64,000 nucleotides of DNA from Arthrobacter luteolus NBRC 107841 (GTDB lineage: Bacteria > Actinomycetota > Actinomycetes > Actinomycetales > Micrococcaceae), in NCBI RefSeq assembly GCF_001552075.1, contig NZ_BCQM01000001.1:496001-560000 (forward strand). Direction: 5' to 3'. The notes under the pieces are model-generated. The model saw only the letters and a program-made list of their open reading frames with translations. It was not told the origin of the DNA and did no database searches. A program made the position numbers and the translations under genes. Of the stretch, positions 25,033 through 34,916 are shown one piece after another; position 1 is the first letter of the stretch, and each line of letters starts with the position of its first letter.

Positions 25033-26319
25033 CTAGGACCGCTGCACCAGGTCGACGGCGGAGGCTTGCCCGGTGCGCCACCATCCCTTGGGCCGGCCTG
25101 GCCAGAGCAGGGCGAACCACCAGGCCAGCATCGCGGCCCCGCAGAACACTCCGGCGCTGGCAGCCATCAGCCACAGGACGGGTTCCTGGGCGTTCAGGTC
25201 CTGTGCGCCCAGGACCTGGGCCAGGGTTTTGGGGGAAAAGTAAAACACGGTGACCGAGGTGCAGAGCAGCACCCATCCGGTGATCCGCAGACCCCGCCGG
25301 CCGGCGGGAAGGCTGAACAGTCCGGCGCCGATGAGCGGGAGGAACACCGCCACCCAGACCCAGTGGTGGGACCAGGAGACCGGCGAAATCAGCAGCATCA
25401 GCAGCGCCGCCGCGGCAAGCGCCAGCAGGTCCGATCCGGCAAGGACCGCCAGTCGGATGACGACGGCGGCGGCAGCGGCCGCTGCCAGGCTCAGCAGCAG
25501 CCAGTAAGGCGTCACCTCGGCCTGCGGCCCGGTGAAGTGCAGCAGTGCCCCGCGGATGGAGAGGTTGTCCACGTAGGCTCCGCCGCCGACCCGCGAGGTG
25601 TCCGGGAGAAGTTCGCCCCAGTAGATTTTGGATTCCCTGGGCAGGATGAGGAAGCCGAGGCCGAAGGCGGCGAGAAAGCCAAAGGCCATGTTCCGCAGTC
25701 CGCGCCAGTCCCCGCGGACCAGGTAGTAGAAGGCGAATGCCAGCGGCGTCAGCTTGATTCCGGCGGCCACGCCGGTGAGCAGGCCGCGTGGCCAGCCCGG
25801 CCGGCGCTCCAGGAAGTCCAGCATGACCAGGGCAAACAGGAGTATGTTGATCTGCCCGAACGCCAGGGTTTCCCGCCACGGGCCCAGTGCTGCCACCAGC
25901 CCGAAGGTCAGCACCGCTGCCGGACGCAGCCAGAAATCCCGCAGGATCGCCTTGGCACTGTGTTTGCCGCTGAAGTGGCTCACCAGCCATAACGCGGTCA
26001 GCGCGGTCAGGACAAGGGAGATCCCGAAGAAGATGTCTCCGCCGGTCTTGGGGCCAAAGGGCGCAAAGAGCACAAACAGCAGGGCCGCGGCCGGCGGATA
26101 GGTGAACATCAGGGCCGGGTTGTCACCGTTGGGGACGCTCACCGAGTACAGCTCTCCGCTGGCATCAATGATGCTCTGTCCTCCGGTCACGTAGACCGTG
26201 AAGTCCAGTCCGTCCCGGGGAGCCAGATCCATCGCCAGGAAGAGAAGGCCTGCGGCAGCCGCGCCCGCGCCGAGCACAAGGGCAGCGGCAGCCACCCGCG
26301 AACGCAGTACCCTGGCCAT
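25033..26319 (-). CDS. GT87-family (GT-C) polyprenyl-phosphate-dependent glycosyltransferase
   Basis: A 428-residue integral membrane enzyme with about 10 helices. GT87 features: DFTVYVTGG in the first outer loop (catalytic Asp), MFTYPPAAALLF, AFGQINILLFALVM, GIKLTPLAF, and SPVSWSHHWVW. The family includes mycobacterial mannosyltransferases using polyprenyl-phosphomannose at the outer membrane face for phosphatidylinositol mannosides or lipomannan. The precise acceptor cannot be read. It shares an operon with the MOSC gene. Confidence 0.85.
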   Translation of the reverse strand: MARVLRSRVAAAALVLGAGAAAAGLLFLAMDLAPRDGLDFTVYVTGGQSIIDASGELYSVSVPNGDNPALMFTYPPAAALLFVLFAPFGPKTGGDIFFGISLVLTALTALWLVSHFSGKHSAKAILRDFWLRPAAVLTFGLVAALGPWRETLAFGQINILLFALVMLDFLERRPGWPRGLLTGVAAGIKLTPLAFAFYYLVRGDWRGLRNMAFGFLAAFGLGFLILPRESKIYWGELLPDTSRVGGGAYVDNLSIRGALLHFTGPQAEVTPYWLLLSLAAAAAAAVVIRLAVLAGSDLLALAAAALLMLLISPVSWSHHWVWVAVFLPLIGAGLFSLPAGRRGLRITGWVLLCTSVTVFYFSPKTLAQVLGAQDLNAQEPVLWLMAASAGVFCGAAMLAWWFALLWPGRPKGWWRTGQASAVDLVQRS

Positions 26320-26564
26320 TTAGCCGTCCCTCCTGCACCGCCGCCGTCGGGCGGGCGAGCGAGGGTCACTCTACCGGCGCGGACACCGCTGCGGCGCTGA
26401 TCCGGGCGAAATTAACCAGGTAGTTCCCGGGATTCACCTGACGGCCGGCCAGTCTCCGCCGTCCCGGCCTGGTGCGGCGTGGAGATACGGTTAGAACTGC
26501 ACAGGAATGAGCGGGCGGAACCCTGTGCCGCACAGCGGAGCCGACGCTATCTAAGGAGACCTAC

Positions 26565-26975
26565 TTGAGCAGTTCCAATCTGCCTATGCCCGGCACCATG
26601 CGGCTGGCCTTCCTGGCATGGCTGGTAGCCGCCGTCGTCCTCCTCCTGGCCGGCGGCTCGTTTCTCTTTACGGCCCAGACCCAGCGGCAGGACAGCCAGG
26701 GCTTGCTCACGCTGGGCGTCCTCGGCGCCGCACTGGGATTGCTCACCGCGTTCTACGCCGTCCGGCTCCGGCATGGGAAACGCAGCAGCCGGGAAACCCT
26801 GACCACCCTGGGGCTGATCGCCGGCGTTCCGCTGCTGTTCCGCGGCCCTTCCCTGATGGCCCTGGGCGCGCTGCTGCTGGCCTGCGCTGCACTCCTCTGG
26901 CTGCCGCCGAGCAGCCGCTACTTTGCCGCCCGTGATCCGAAGGTCCGCAGGCGCAGGCTTTCCGGCCGCCGCTGA
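26565..26975 (+). CDS. Small four-helix membrane protein of unknown function
   Basis: A 136-residue protein with hydrophobic helices near residues 13-35, 46-66, 80-94 and 96-112 and a strongly basic C-terminus (RDPKVRRRRLSGRR). I do not recognise the family. AAGGAG sits 6 bases before the TTG start, which is the only reasonable start. The gene stands alone between the GT87 gene (divergent) and the metB-like gene (convergent). Confidence 0.75.
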   Translation: MSSSNLPMPGTMRLAFLAWLVAAVVLLLAGGSFLFTAQTQRQDSQGLLTLGVLGAALGLLTAFYAVRLRHGKRSSRETLTTLGLIAGVPLLFRGPSLMALGALLLACAALLWLPPSSRYFAARDPKVRRRRLSGRR

Positions 26976-27007
26976 CACGCCGTCATAAACCCAGCCAGAC
27001 ACACAAA

Positions 27008-27041
27008 AAGCCCGCCGGTCCGCGTTCGAACCGGCGGGCTT
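27008..27041. terminator. Bidirectional terminator between the small membrane protein and metB-like genes
   Basis: Twelve-base stem (27008-27019 with 27030-27041) with A residues before it, giving TTTTT on the minus strand for the metB-like transcript. Confidence 0.88.
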
Positions 27042-27065
27042 CTGCGTGCGTCCCGGCGCTGAGTC

Positions 27066-28214
27066 CTAGAGCTGCTTCAGCGCCTGGTCCAGGTCTGCGA
27101 TGAGGTCCTCAAGGTCCTCGATCCCCACCGAAAGCCGCAGCAGGTTCTCCGGAACGGCCAGCTCGGTTCCCTTCACCGAGGCATGGGTCATTTCCGACGG
27201 ATAGTTCATCAGCGATTCCACGCCGCCCAGGGATTCGGCCAGGGTGAAGACCTTCGTGGATTCAGCGACCTTGCGGGCGGCGGCTTCACCGCCCTTGAAG
27301 GACACGGAGACCATACCGCCGAAGTCCTTCATCTGGGCCTTCGCCAGTTCGTGTCCGGGATGGCCTTCCAGCCCCGGGTAAAGCACCGATTCAACAGCGG
27401 GCTGATCCAGCAGCCAGGTGGCCACAGCCATGGCGTTGGAAGAGTGGCGGTCCATGCGCACGCCAAGGGTTTTCAGCCCGCGGGTGGTCAGCCAGGCTTC
27501 CATCGGCGCCGAAACGGCACCCACAGCGAACTGGATGAAGCCGATCTTCTCCGCCGCGCCGTCGTCGTTCAGGATCACCGCGCCGCCCACCGCGTCGGAG
27601 TGTCCGCCGATGTATTTGGTGGTGGAATGCACCACGATGTCCGCCCCCAGGGCCAGCGGCTGCTGCAGGTAGGGCGAGGCAAAGGTGTTGTCGACCACTA
27701 GCAGGGCACCGGCGTCGTGCGCGGCCTGCGCGGTCGCCGCGATGTCGGAGATCTTCATCATCGGGTTGGACGGTGTTTCAAGCCAGACCATTTTGGTGTT
27801 CCCGGCAGCGATCGCTGCCTGAAGCGCGGCGGCGTCGGACATATCCACGGCGGCGTTGGTAATCCCCCAGGGCGAAAGGACCCGGTTGATCAGCCGGTAA
27901 GTGCCGCCGTAGGCATCGTTGCCGAGGACAATGTGGTCCCCGGGAGCCAGCAGGGCTCGGATCAGGGAATCCTCGGCGGCCAGCCCGGAGCTGAAGGAAA
28001 ACGCGTGGCGTCCGCCTTCCAGCGCCGCCAGCTGTTCCTGCAGCGCGTCCCGGGTCGGGTTGGTGCCGCGGCCGTACTCATAGCCGTTGCGCAGCCCGCC
28101 GATCCCGTCCTGGGCGTAGGTGGTGCTCTGGTAAAGCGCCGGAATCACCGCCCCGGTGGTGGGGTCCGGGGACTGCCCGGCGTGGATCGCTCGCGTGTTG
28201 AAGCCTGTGCTCAT
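27066..28214 (-). CDS. metB: Cystathionine gamma-synthase or gamma-lyase (PLP enzyme)
   Basis: A 382-residue fold-type I PLP enzyme of the Cys/Met metabolism group. Motifs: YEYGRGTNPTRDALQ, SSGLAAEDSL, the PLP serine region, and the Schiff-base Lys200 in HSTTKYIGGHSD. The family makes cystathionine from O-acyl-homoserine or splits it to cysteine. It sits 50 bases downstream of a cystathionine beta-synthase gene on the same strand, which would favour a gamma-lyase role in reverse transsulfuration. The symbol is given for the family; the true reaction is unresolved. Confidence 0.88.
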   Translation of the reverse strand: MSTGFNTRAIHAGQSPDPTTGAVIPALYQSTTYAQDGIGGLRNGYEYGRGTNPTRDALQEQLAALEGGRHAFSFSSGLAAEDSLIRALLAPGDHIVLGNDAYGGTYRLINRVLSPWGITNAAVDMSDAAALQAAIAAGNTKMVWLETPSNPMMKISDIAATAQAAHDAGALLVVDNTFASPYLQQPLALGADIVVHSTTKYIGGHSDAVGGAVILNDDGAAEKIGFIQFAVGAVSAPMEAWLTTRGLKTLGVRMDRHSSNAMAVATWLLDQPAVESVLYPGLEGHPGHELAKAQMKDFGGMVSVSFKGGEAAARKVAESTKVFTLAESLGGVESLMNYPSEMTHASVKGTELAVPENLLRLSVGIEDLEDLIADLDQALKQL

Positions 28215-28264
28215 GGTTTCCTCCTGGTGCCGGTAGCGGCGGGATGGGTCGGCGGGTGGCGCGG

Positions 28265-29644
28265 TTAGGCGCTGAGATAGGACAGCAGGTCGTGGCGGGT
28301 GAGGATTCCGACGGGAGCCCCGTCCTGGGTCACCATCAGCGCGTCGTTTTCCTGCAGCCGTTCCCGGGCAGCGGCAACGGATTCGCCGGCGCCGATCAGC
28401 GGCAGCTTCTCTCCCAGGTGTGCGCTGACCGGGTCGGTGGGCTTGGCTTCGCCGCGGAACAGCTTCTCGGTCAGGGAACGCTCGTCCACGGAACCCGCAA
28501 CTTCACCCAGGACCACCGGTGGCTCCTGGGACAGCACCGGGAGATAGGAGACTCCGTACTCGTTGAGGATGCCGATGGCGTCCAGCACTGTCTCGCCCGG
28601 GTGGGTGTGGACCAGATCCGGAAGTGCCCCGGACTTGGTGGCCAGCACATCGCGGACGGAGGCTTCCTCTTCGTCGCCGGCGAGGAAGCCATAGGACTTC
28701 ATCCAGCCGTCGTTGAAGATTTTGCCCATGTAACCGCGTCCGCTGTCCGGCAGCAGGACAACGACGACGTCTTCCGGCCCCAGACCCTTGGCGGCCTGGA
28801 GCGCAGCGACCACCGCCATGCCGGAGGATCCGCCCACCAGGAGGCCTTCCTCGCGGGCGAGCCGGCGGGTCATGGCGAAGGAATCGGCGTCGTTGACGGC
28901 AATCACCTCGTCCGGAACGGACGGGTCGTAGTTGCCCGGCCACATGTCCTCCCCCACGCCTTCGACGAAGTAGGGGCGGCCGGTGCCTCCGGAGTACACC
29001 GAACCTTCGGGATCCGCGGCGATAACCCGCACCGGGCCGGAGGGGCGGTCTGCCGAAATTTCCTTCAGGTAGCGGCCGGTGCCGGTGATGGTGCCGCCGG
29101 TGCCCGCGCCTGCCACGAAGTGGGTGACCTGCCCGTCCGTGTCCTTCCAGATTTCCGGGCCGGTGGATTCGAAGTGGCTGGCCGGGGCAGCGGGGTTGGA
29201 GAACTGGTCCGGCTTGTAGGCGCCCTCAATTTCGCGGACCAGGCGGTCAGAGACGCCGTAGTAGGAGTCGGGGCTGTCCGGGGCGACGGAAGTAGGCGTG
29301 ACCACCACTTCGGCACCGTAGGCGCGCAGCACGTCGCGCTTCTCCACACCCACCTTGTCCGGGGTCACGAAAATGCACTTGTAGCCCTTTTGCTGGGCCA
29401 CCAGGGCCAGGCCGACGCCGGTGTTGCCGCTGGTCGGTTCGATCACGGTTCCGCCGGGCTTGAGTTTCCCCTCGGCTTCCGCGGTTTCGATCATCCGGAC
29501 CGCGATCCGGTCCTTAATCGACCCCCCGGGGTTGAGGTACTCCAGCTTCACCAGCACCGTGGCTTCAATGCCTTCGGTGACGTGGTGCAGTTTTACCAGC
29601 GGAGTGTTGCCGATCAGGTCCAGGACAGTGTTGGCATACTTCAT
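28265..29644 (-). CDS. Cystathionine beta-synthase with C-terminal CBS pair
   Basis: Condenses homocysteine with serine to cystathionine. The 459 residues have a PLP domain (NPGGSIKDR with Lys44, then EPTSGNTGVGLA and GAGTGGTITGTGRY) followed by two CBS domains at about residues 335-459 (VRDVLATKSGALPDLV..., SYLPVLS, APVGILTRHDLLSYL). The start is the ATG at 29644, 7 bases after TAACGT, which fits a leaderless mRNA. A longer frame to 29704 lacks support. It forms a unit with the metB-like gene. Confidence 0.92.
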   Translation of the reverse strand: MKYANTVLDLIGNTPLVKLHHVTEGIEATVLVKLEYLNPGGSIKDRIAVRMIETAEAEGKLKPGGTVIEPTSGNTGVGLALVAQQKGYKCIFVTPDKVGVEKRDVLRAYGAEVVVTPTSVAPDSPDSYYGVSDRLVREIEGAYKPDQFSNPAAPASHFESTGPEIWKDTDGQVTHFVAGAGTGGTITGTGRYLKEISADRPSGPVRVIAADPEGSVYSGGTGRPYFVEGVGEDMWPGNYDPSVPDEVIAVNDADSFAMTRRLAREEGLLVGGSSGMAVVAALQAAKGLGPEDVVVVLLPDSGRGYMGKIFNDGWMKSYGFLAGDEEEASVRDVLATKSGALPDLVHTHPGETVLDAIGILNEYGVSYLPVLSQEPPVVLGEVAGSVDERSLTEKLFRGEAKPTDPVSAHLGEKLPLIGAGESVAAARERLQENDALMVTQDGAPVGILTRHDLLSYLSA

Positions 29645-29811
29645 GGGCACCACGTTACTGGCTAAGCCTTTCCGGATCAGGTGGCGCTGAACACGGCGTA
29701 GCAAACCGGCCCGGCGCCCTGGGCTGCGGCTTCCGTGACATCAGCTGGCTTCTCCTTGGCGGCGGCCGGTTTTGGGACAGAAGTGGTCTCGGTCCGTGCG
29801 AGCATGGTGGC

Positions 29812-30822
29812 ATGTCCTCCGGCACCGCTGTTTCCTCCTCCGACCGTTGGGGCACCGCCCGCTGCCGGTCCGGGGTGTCCAGCGCCGCGGTTGCCGGGTT
29901 CGAGTTCTCCCGGCCCCTGGACCTCGCCGGAACCCTGCGAGTTTTAGCCCATGGACGCGGGGACCCGACTGTCCGGATCTCCGGGTCCGAGGCCTGGCTT
30001 GCCTTCCGCATGCCGTCCGGTCCCCTCACACTGCGGCTGGTGCAGCAGGCAGGTCCTGTCCTGTCCGGCGGCCGCGTGGCGGCGCAGGCCTGGGGACCCG
30101 GCGCCGCCGAGGCCCTGGATTCAGTACCCGCGCTGCTGGGCGAATTCGATGACTGGCGTACCTTCGACGAGCCTGATTTCCTGGCCACCCTCCCGCACGG
30201 CCTGCAGGAAGCGCGGCGCCGGCATCCCGGTATCCGGCTGCCCAGTACCGGGCGGATCATCGACTCCCTGGTTCCCGTGGTGCTGGAGCAGAAGGTGACC
30301 GTCATGGAGGCCACCCATGCCTGGCGTTATTTGGTTCAGCGCTTTGGGGACCCTGCGCCGGGACCTGCACCCGCCGGATTAATGGTTGCGCCGGACGCCG
30401 CGGGCTGGCGGAAGGTTCCGAGCTGGGACTGGCACCGCGCCGGCGTCGACACCCAGCGTTCGCGCACCGTGCTGCGTGCCTGTTCCGCGGCGTCGGGCCT
30501 GGAACGCCTGGCACAGCAGGCGCTGGGGCCGGAGGTTTCGGCGAAGCTGCAGTCCCTGCCCGGGATCGGGCCCTGGACCGCGGCCGAGATTCTGCAGCGC
30601 ACACACGGCTCCCCGGACGACGTCTCGGTCGGGGACTTCCACCTGGCCGCCTATGTTGGTGCCGCCCTAACCGGCCAGCGGACCGACGACGCCGGGATGC
30701 TGGCACTGCTCGAACCGTGGCGCGGGCACCGGCAGCGCGTGGTGCGGCTGATCGGGCTGACGGGATTCCGCAAACAGGCCTACGGTCCGCGGCTGGCCCC
30801 TCAGGACCACCGGCGGCACTGA
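29812..30822 (+). CDS. AlkA-type DNA-3-methyladenine glycosylase (HhH-GPD)
   Basis: Base-excision repair glycosylase removing alkylated purines. The 336 residues contain a helix-hairpin-helix LPGIGPWTAAEIL near residue 245 and the downstream catalytic aspartate in VGDFHLAAYVG. The N-terminal 110 residues form the AlkA-like beta domain. There is no iron-sulfur cluster cysteine set. It is divergent from the cbs gene, and no ada-type regulator adjoins it. The start ATG at 29812 is the first well-placed one. Confidence 0.88.
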   Translation: MSSGTAVSSSDRWGTARCRSGVSSAAVAGFEFSRPLDLAGTLRVLAHGRGDPTVRISGSEAWLAFRMPSGPLTLRLVQQAGPVLSGGRVAAQAWGPGAAEALDSVPALLGEFDDWRTFDEPDFLATLPHGLQEARRRHPGIRLPSTGRIIDSLVPVVLEQKVTVMEATHAWRYLVQRFGDPAPGPAPAGLMVAPDAAGWRKVPSWDWHRAGVDTQRSRTVLRACSAASGLERLAQQALGPEVSAKLQSLPGIGPWTAAEILQRTHGSPDDVSVGDFHLAAYVGAALTGQRTDDAGMLALLEPWRGHRQRVVRLIGLTGFRKQAYGPRLAPQDHRRH

Positions 30823-30997
30823 TCCACTGCCGCGCAGTAGCGCCCCCGGGGCAGGCGCGCCCCGTACTGGGTTGTTCTGTGCCCGAATAGCCTCAGCCGG
30901 GCCGGACACGGTTTTGCCGGGCCGCAGCTCAAGTGGATCCACAGAATTGACACGTCCAAGGGCATGGGTTTCACTATTACACACAATGGAATATTAA

Positions 30998-31012
30998 TTC
31001 CGCTTTATGAAA
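30998..31012 (+). promoter_or_regulatory. Candidate purine-regulon operator upstream of uraD
   Basis: TTCCG-CTTTA-TGAAA fits the pattern TTCCR-N5-YGRAA found at other promoters of this cluster. A second 14-base palindrome GGAAT-ATTA-ATTCC lies just upstream at 30988-31001. The site is 68 bases before the uraD start. Confidence 0.5.
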
Positions 31013-31079
31013 TTTATTGAGGAAGCCCCGCGGCAAGGGGTTTCCCGCGTACCCCCGGACCAACCCCCAAAGGACGTCA

Positions 31080-31577
31080 ATGCTGCTCCACGACTTCAAT
31101 GAGGCCAGCCGCGCGGAGGTTACCGCCGCGCTCCTCCCCTGCCTTGACGTTCCGCGCTGGGCCGCCCAGATCGCTGACGCCCGTCCTTTCGACTCCGCCG
31201 GCGACCTGCTGCGTTTTGCCGGGGACGCCGCTGCTCCCCTCTCCTCCCGCGAGGTCGAGTCTGCCCTGGCCCAGCACCCCCGGATTGGTGAGCGCGCTGC
31301 GGGCGAGAACGCCGAAGCTCAATGGTCCCGGCAGGAACAAGCAGGGCTGGGCACTGCACCGGAGACGGTCATAGCTGCCCTGGCCGAGGGCAACCGCCGG
31401 TACGAAGAGAAATTTGGCCGGGTCTTCCTGATCCGCGCTGCCGGGCGCACCAAAGAAGAGGTCCTTGAGGCACTCCGGGAGCGGATCACCCTCCCCGCCG
31501 CCGAAGAGGAACACATTGTGCAGCAGCAGCTGCGCCAAATCGCAGTTCACCGGTTGGAAGGAATGATCTCCCAGTGA
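31080..31577 (+). CDS. uraD: 2-oxo-4-hydroxy-4-carboxy-5-ureidoimidazoline (OHCU) decarboxylase
   Basis: Third step from urate to S-allantoin: decarboxylates OHCU. The 165-residue all-helical protein has catalytic His66 in AQHPRIGERA and the LAEGNRRYEEKFGRVFLI substrate segment. AAAGGA precedes the ATG at 31080; a longer upstream frame is not family-like. The stop overlaps the GTG of uraH (GTGA), coupling the two steps. Its promoter region carries the cluster operator motif, consistent with control by the IclR-type regulator. Confidence 0.95.
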   Translation: MLLHDFNEASRAEVTAALLPCLDVPRWAAQIADARPFDSAGDLLRFAGDAAAPLSSREVESALAQHPRIGERAAGENAEAQWSRQEQAGLGTAPETVIAALAEGNRRYEEKFGRVFLIRAAGRTKEEVLEALRERITLPAAEEEHIVQQQLRQIAVHRLEGMISQ

Positions 31578-31915
31578 CAACCTCACACATCACCACGCAC
31601 GTCCTGGACACCGCCGCAGGAAAGCCCGCGGCAGGGATACCCGTCCGTCTGAGCTCCCTCGAAGACGGCACCTGGACCCAGCTGGCAACGTCCGAAACGG
31701 ATGCCGATGGACGCGTCAAGACACTTGGCCCCGCGGCGCTGCCCTCCGGGACCTACCGTCTGGAGTTCACCACCGCAGAGTACTTTGCCCGGCAGAAGAC
31801 GCCGGCGTTCTTCCCCGAAGTCCTGCTCACTTTCGATGTCGACGGGGGCGAAGCCCACTACCACGTCCCGCTGCTGCTGAGCCCGTACTCCTTCTCCAGC
31901 TACCGCGGCAGCTGA
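31574..31915 (+). CDS. uraH: 5-hydroxyisourate hydrolase (transthyretin-like)
   Basis: Hydrolyses the 5-hydroxyisourate made by uricase to OHCU. The 113 residues show the three signatures: THVLDTAAGKPA at the start (His), the central DADGRVKTL arginine segment, and the C-terminal tetrapeptide YRGS. It is translationally coupled to uraD by a 4-base overlap. In many Arthrobacter-like genomes uricase would follow directly; here aceE intervenes. Confidence 0.96.
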   Translation: MTTSHITTHVLDTAAGKPAAGIPVRLSSLEDGTWTQLATSETDADGRVKTLGPAALPSGTYRLEFTTAEYFARQKTPAFFPEVLLTFDVDGGEAHYHVPLLLSPYSFSSYRGS

Positions 31916-31968
31916 CCCGGCCGTGTGGCAGCGGCCGGCATCGCGCTGCCGCACTGCACCCGTACCCG

Positions 31969-31988
31969 CTGTGGCAGCGCTGCCACAG
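31969..31988 (+). promoter_or_regulatory. Perfect 20-base palindrome upstream of aceE
   Basis: CTGTGGCAGC is followed directly by its reverse complement. A degenerate partial copy with arms GTGGCAGC and GCTGCC lies upstream at 31925-31950. The palindrome centre is 54 bases before the aceE start, a usual operator position, and lacks a T-run expected of a terminator. Confidence 0.55.
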
Positions 31989-32032
31989 CCTTCGACTCCT
32001 TCTACTCTCTTCAACGATGAAACGAGGCTGCA

Positions 32033-34774
32033 ATGGCTGCAGGCGAAGACACGTCCCCCATCCTCAGCGGGCTGACCAGCCAGCTGCCGGATCGTGACCC
32101 GGAAGAAACCGCGGAATGGATTGAATCCCTCGACGAGCTGATCCGCTCGCAGGGTACCGAGCGGGCGCAGTTCATCATGCGTTCCCTGCTCCAGCGGGCA
32201 GGCTCCCGCTCCGTGGGCGTTCCGATGGTCACCACTACCGACTACGTCAACACCATCCCCGCGGATCAGGAACCGGAGTTCCCCGGCGATGAGGAAGTTG
32301 AACGCCGCTACCGTGCCTGGCTGCGCTGGAACGCCGCGGTCATGGTGCACCGCGCCCAGCGCCCCGGCATCGGCGTCGGCGGCCACATCTCCACCTACGC
32401 CGGAGCCGCGACCCTGTACGAAGTGGGCATGAACCACTTCTTCCGCGGCAAGGACCACCCCGGCGGCGGCGACCAGGTCTTCTTCCAGGGCCACGCCTCC
32501 CCCGGCATGTACGCCCGGGCCTTCCTCGAAGGCCGCCTGTCCGAGGAGGACCTCGACGGGTTCCGGCAGGAGAAGTCCCGCGAGGGACACGCCCTGTCCT
32601 CCTACCCGCACCCGCGGAACATGCCGGACTTCTGGGAATTCCCCACCGTGTCCATGGGCATCGGCCCGATGAACGCGATCTACCAGGCGCAGTCCAACCG
32701 CTACCTGCATAACCGCGGACTGAAGGACACCTCCGACCAGCACGTCTGGGCGTTCCTGGGCGACGGCGAAATGGACGAACCCGAATCGCGCGGCCTGCTC
32801 CAGCTCGCGGCGAATGACAAGCTCGACAACCTGACCTTCGTGGTGAACTGCAACCTGCAGCGCCTGGACGGCCCGGTGCGCGGCAACGGCAAGATCATGC
32901 AGGAACTCGAAGCGTTCTTCCGCGGTGCCGGCTGGAATGTGATCAAGGTTGTCTGGGGCCGGGAGTGGGATTCGCTGCTGGAGAAGGACAACGACGGCGC
33001 GCTGGTGGACATCATGAACTCCACCCTCGACGGCGATTACCAGACGTACAAGGCCGAGTCCGGCGGGTTCGTGCGGGAGCACTTCTTCGGCAAGACCCCG
33101 CAGACCAAGGACATGGTCGCTGACCTCTCGGACCAGGACATCTGGAACCTCAAGCGCGGCGGGCACGATTACCGCAAGGTTTACGCCGCGTACAAGGCTG
33201 CCACCGAGTTCAAGGGCAAGCCCACGGTCATCCTGGCGCACACGGTCAAGGGCTACGGCCTGGGCACGCACTTCGAGGGCCGCAACGCGACCCACCAGAT
33301 GAAGAAGCTGACCCTGGATGACCTCAAGGCCTTCCGCGACCACCTGCGGATCCCGATCAGCGATGAGCAGCTCGAAGCTGATCCGTACCAGCCCCCGTAC
33401 TTCCACCCGGGAGCTGATTCTCCGGAGATCAAGTACCTGCTCGAACGCCGCCGCGAGCTCGGCGGCAACGTTCCGGAGCGCCGCGAGAAGCACGCCCCGG
33501 TAAAACTGCCCTCGGCAGACTCCTACGCCGTCGCCAAGAAGGGCTCCGGCAAGCAGTTCGCTGCCACCACCATGGCCTTCGTCCGGCTGCTCAAGGACCT
33601 GATGCGGGACAAGGACTTCGGTGACCGGCTGGTCCCCATCGTCCCGGACGAATCGCGCACCTTCGGGATGGATGCCTTCTTCCCGAGCGCCAAGATCTAC
33701 AACCCTGACGGCCAGAACTATCTTTCCGTGGACCGCGACCTGATGCTGGCCTACAAGGAATCTCCCGCAGGAAAGCTGATCCATCCCGGAATCAACGAGG
33801 CTGGTGCAGTGGCAGCCTTCACCGCTGCCGGCACTGCCTACGCCACCCACGGCGAACCGCTGGTTCCGGTCTACGTGTTCTACTCGATGTTCGGCTTCCA
33901 GCGCACGGGCGACTCCTTCTGGGCGGCTGCCGACCAGCTGACCCGGGGTTTTGTCATTGGGGCCACTGCGGGGCGCACCACCCTGACCGGTGAGGGCCTG
34001 CAGCACGCTGACGGGCATTCCCCGATCCTGGCCTCCACCAACCCCGCGGTGAAGACCTACGATCCGGCCTACGGCTACGAGATCGGGCACATCATGCGCC
34101 ACGGCCTCGAAGAGATGTATGGCGAAGGATCCGAAGACCGGAACCTGATGTACTACCTGACGGTCTACAACGAACCAATTATCCAGCCGGCCGAGCCGGA
34201 GAACCTGGACGTGGACGGACTGCTCCGGGGGATTTACCGGGTGTCCGAATCGCCGGCAGAGGGGCCAAAGTGCCAGCTTCTAGCATCCGGTGTCTCCGTT
34301 CCCTGGGCACTGGAAGCCCAGAAACTGCTCGCGGAGGACTGGGGAGTTTCGGCCGATGTCTGGTCGGTGACCTCCTGGACCGAGCTGCGCCGTGACGGCC
34401 TGGCTGCCGAGGAGGAAGCCTTCCTCAACCCGGATGCCGAGCCGCGAGTGCCGTTCGTGACCCAGCAGCTCGCCGGCGCCGAAGGCCCGGTTGTGGCTGT
34501 CACCGACTACATGAAGGCCGTTCCGGACCAGATCCGGCAGTTCCTGCCGAACGAATTCGCCTCGCTGGGGGCGGACGGCTTCGGCTTCTCGGATACCCGT
34601 GCCGCGGCCCGCCGGTACTTCAAGAACGACACCCACTCCGTGGTGGTCCGCACCCTGCAGCTGCTCGCAGCGCGCGGCTCGGTGGGCGCCGACATCCCTG
34701 CCTACGCCATGGACCGCTACAAACTCCTGGACGTTAATGCCGGAACCACCGGCGGGGCCGGCGGCGACGCGTAG
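32033..34774 (+). CDS. aceE: Pyruvate dehydrogenase E1 component (homodimeric type)
   Basis: Thiamine-diphosphate enzyme that decarboxylates pyruvate and feeds acetyl groups to E2. The 913 residues have ThDP motif [17 protein letters not shown] with [27 protein letters not shown], and the transketolase-like second half ([30 protein letters not shown]). E2 and E3 genes are not in the window. GAGG precedes the ATG. It lies inside the urate cluster, between uraH and the uricase gene, away from the regulator-fabD-fabH-acpP-fabF group that often follows aceE in actinobacteria. Confidence 0.96.
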   Translation: MAAGEDTSPILSGLTSQLPDRDPEETAEWIESLDELIRSQGTERAQFIMRSLLQRAGSRSVGVPMVTTTDYVNTIPADQEPEFPGDEEVERRYRAWLRWNAAVMVHRAQRPGIGVGGHISTYAGAATLYEVGMNHFFRGKDHPGGGDQVFFQGHASPGMYARAFLEGRLSEEDLDGFRQEKSREGHALSSYPHPRNMPDFWEFPTVSMGIGPMNAIYQAQSNRYLHNRGLKDTSDQHVWAFLGDGEMDEPESRGLLQLAANDKLDNLTFVVNCNLQRLDGPVRGNGKIMQELEAFFRGAGWNVIKVVWGREWDSLLEKDNDGALVDIMNSTLDGDYQTYKAESGGFVREHFFGKTPQTKDMVADLSDQDIWNLKRGGHDYRKVYAAYKAATEFKGKPTVILAHTVKGYGLGTHFEGRNATHQMKKLTLDDLKAFRDHLRIPISDEQLEADPYQPPYFHPGADSPEIKYLLERRRELGGNVPERREKHAPVKLPSADSYAVAKKGSGKQFAATTMAFVRLLKDLMRDKDFGDRLVPIVPDESRTFGMDAFFPSAKIYNPDGQNYLSVDRDLMLAYKESPAGKLIHPGINEAGAVAAFTAAGTAYATHGEPLVPVYVFYSMFGFQRTGDSFWAAADQLTRGFVIGATAGRTTLTGEGLQHADGHSPILASTNPAVKTYDPAYGYEIGHIMRHGLEEMYGEGSEDRNLMYYLTVYNEPIIQPAEPENLDVDGLLRGIYRVSESPAEGPKCQLLASGVSVPWALEAQKLLAEDWGVSADVWSVTSWTELRRDGLAAEEEAFLNPDAEPRVPFVTQQLAGAEGPVVAVTDYMKAVPDQIRQFLPNEFASLGADGFGFSDTRAAARRYFKNDTHSVVVRTLQLLAARGSVGADIPAYAMDRYKLLDVNAGTTGGAGGDA

Positions 34775-34790
34775 GTCCGCCGGAGCGCTG

Positions 34791-34876
34791 GCTCCAGGAC
34801 TCTGGCTCGAGGACTCTGGGTCCAGGGCTTGGATTGCAGGGGCTTGGATTACAGGGCTTGGATTGCAGGGACTTGG
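34791..34876 (+). repeat. Six-unit degenerate 14-15 base tandem repeat
   Basis: Six units share the core CAGG-x-CTTGG, starting at 34791, 34805, 34819, 34833, 34848 and 34862 (for example GGTCCAGGGCTTGG and ATTACAGGGCTTGG). The array begins 16 bases after the aceE stop codon and runs straight into a large hairpin. Confidence 0.8.
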
Positions 34877-34909
34877 CCCCAGGGATTCCCGGACCGGGAA
34901 TCCCTGGGG
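34877..34909. terminator. Perfect 33-base palindrome downstream of aceE, probable terminator or REP-like element
   Basis: Arms of 16 bases (34877-34892 and 34894-34909) are perfectly complementary around a single central A. Such a stem would be very stable in RNA. There is no T-run, so it may block exonucleases rather than end transcription. Confidence 0.7.
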
Positions 34910-34916
34910 CGGCATT

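Noticed and set aside
29645-29811. Possible SAM riboswitch upstream of the cbs-metB operon
   Set aside because: The cbs start appears leaderless (TAACGT 7 bases before ATG), which leaves no room for a riboswitch leader.
31583-34102. 839-codon open frame on the minus strand opposite aceE
   Set aside because: It is antisense to a clear, fully conserved aceE. Long antisense frames are common in high-GC genes because of third-position G/C bias, and the product has no recognisable motif.
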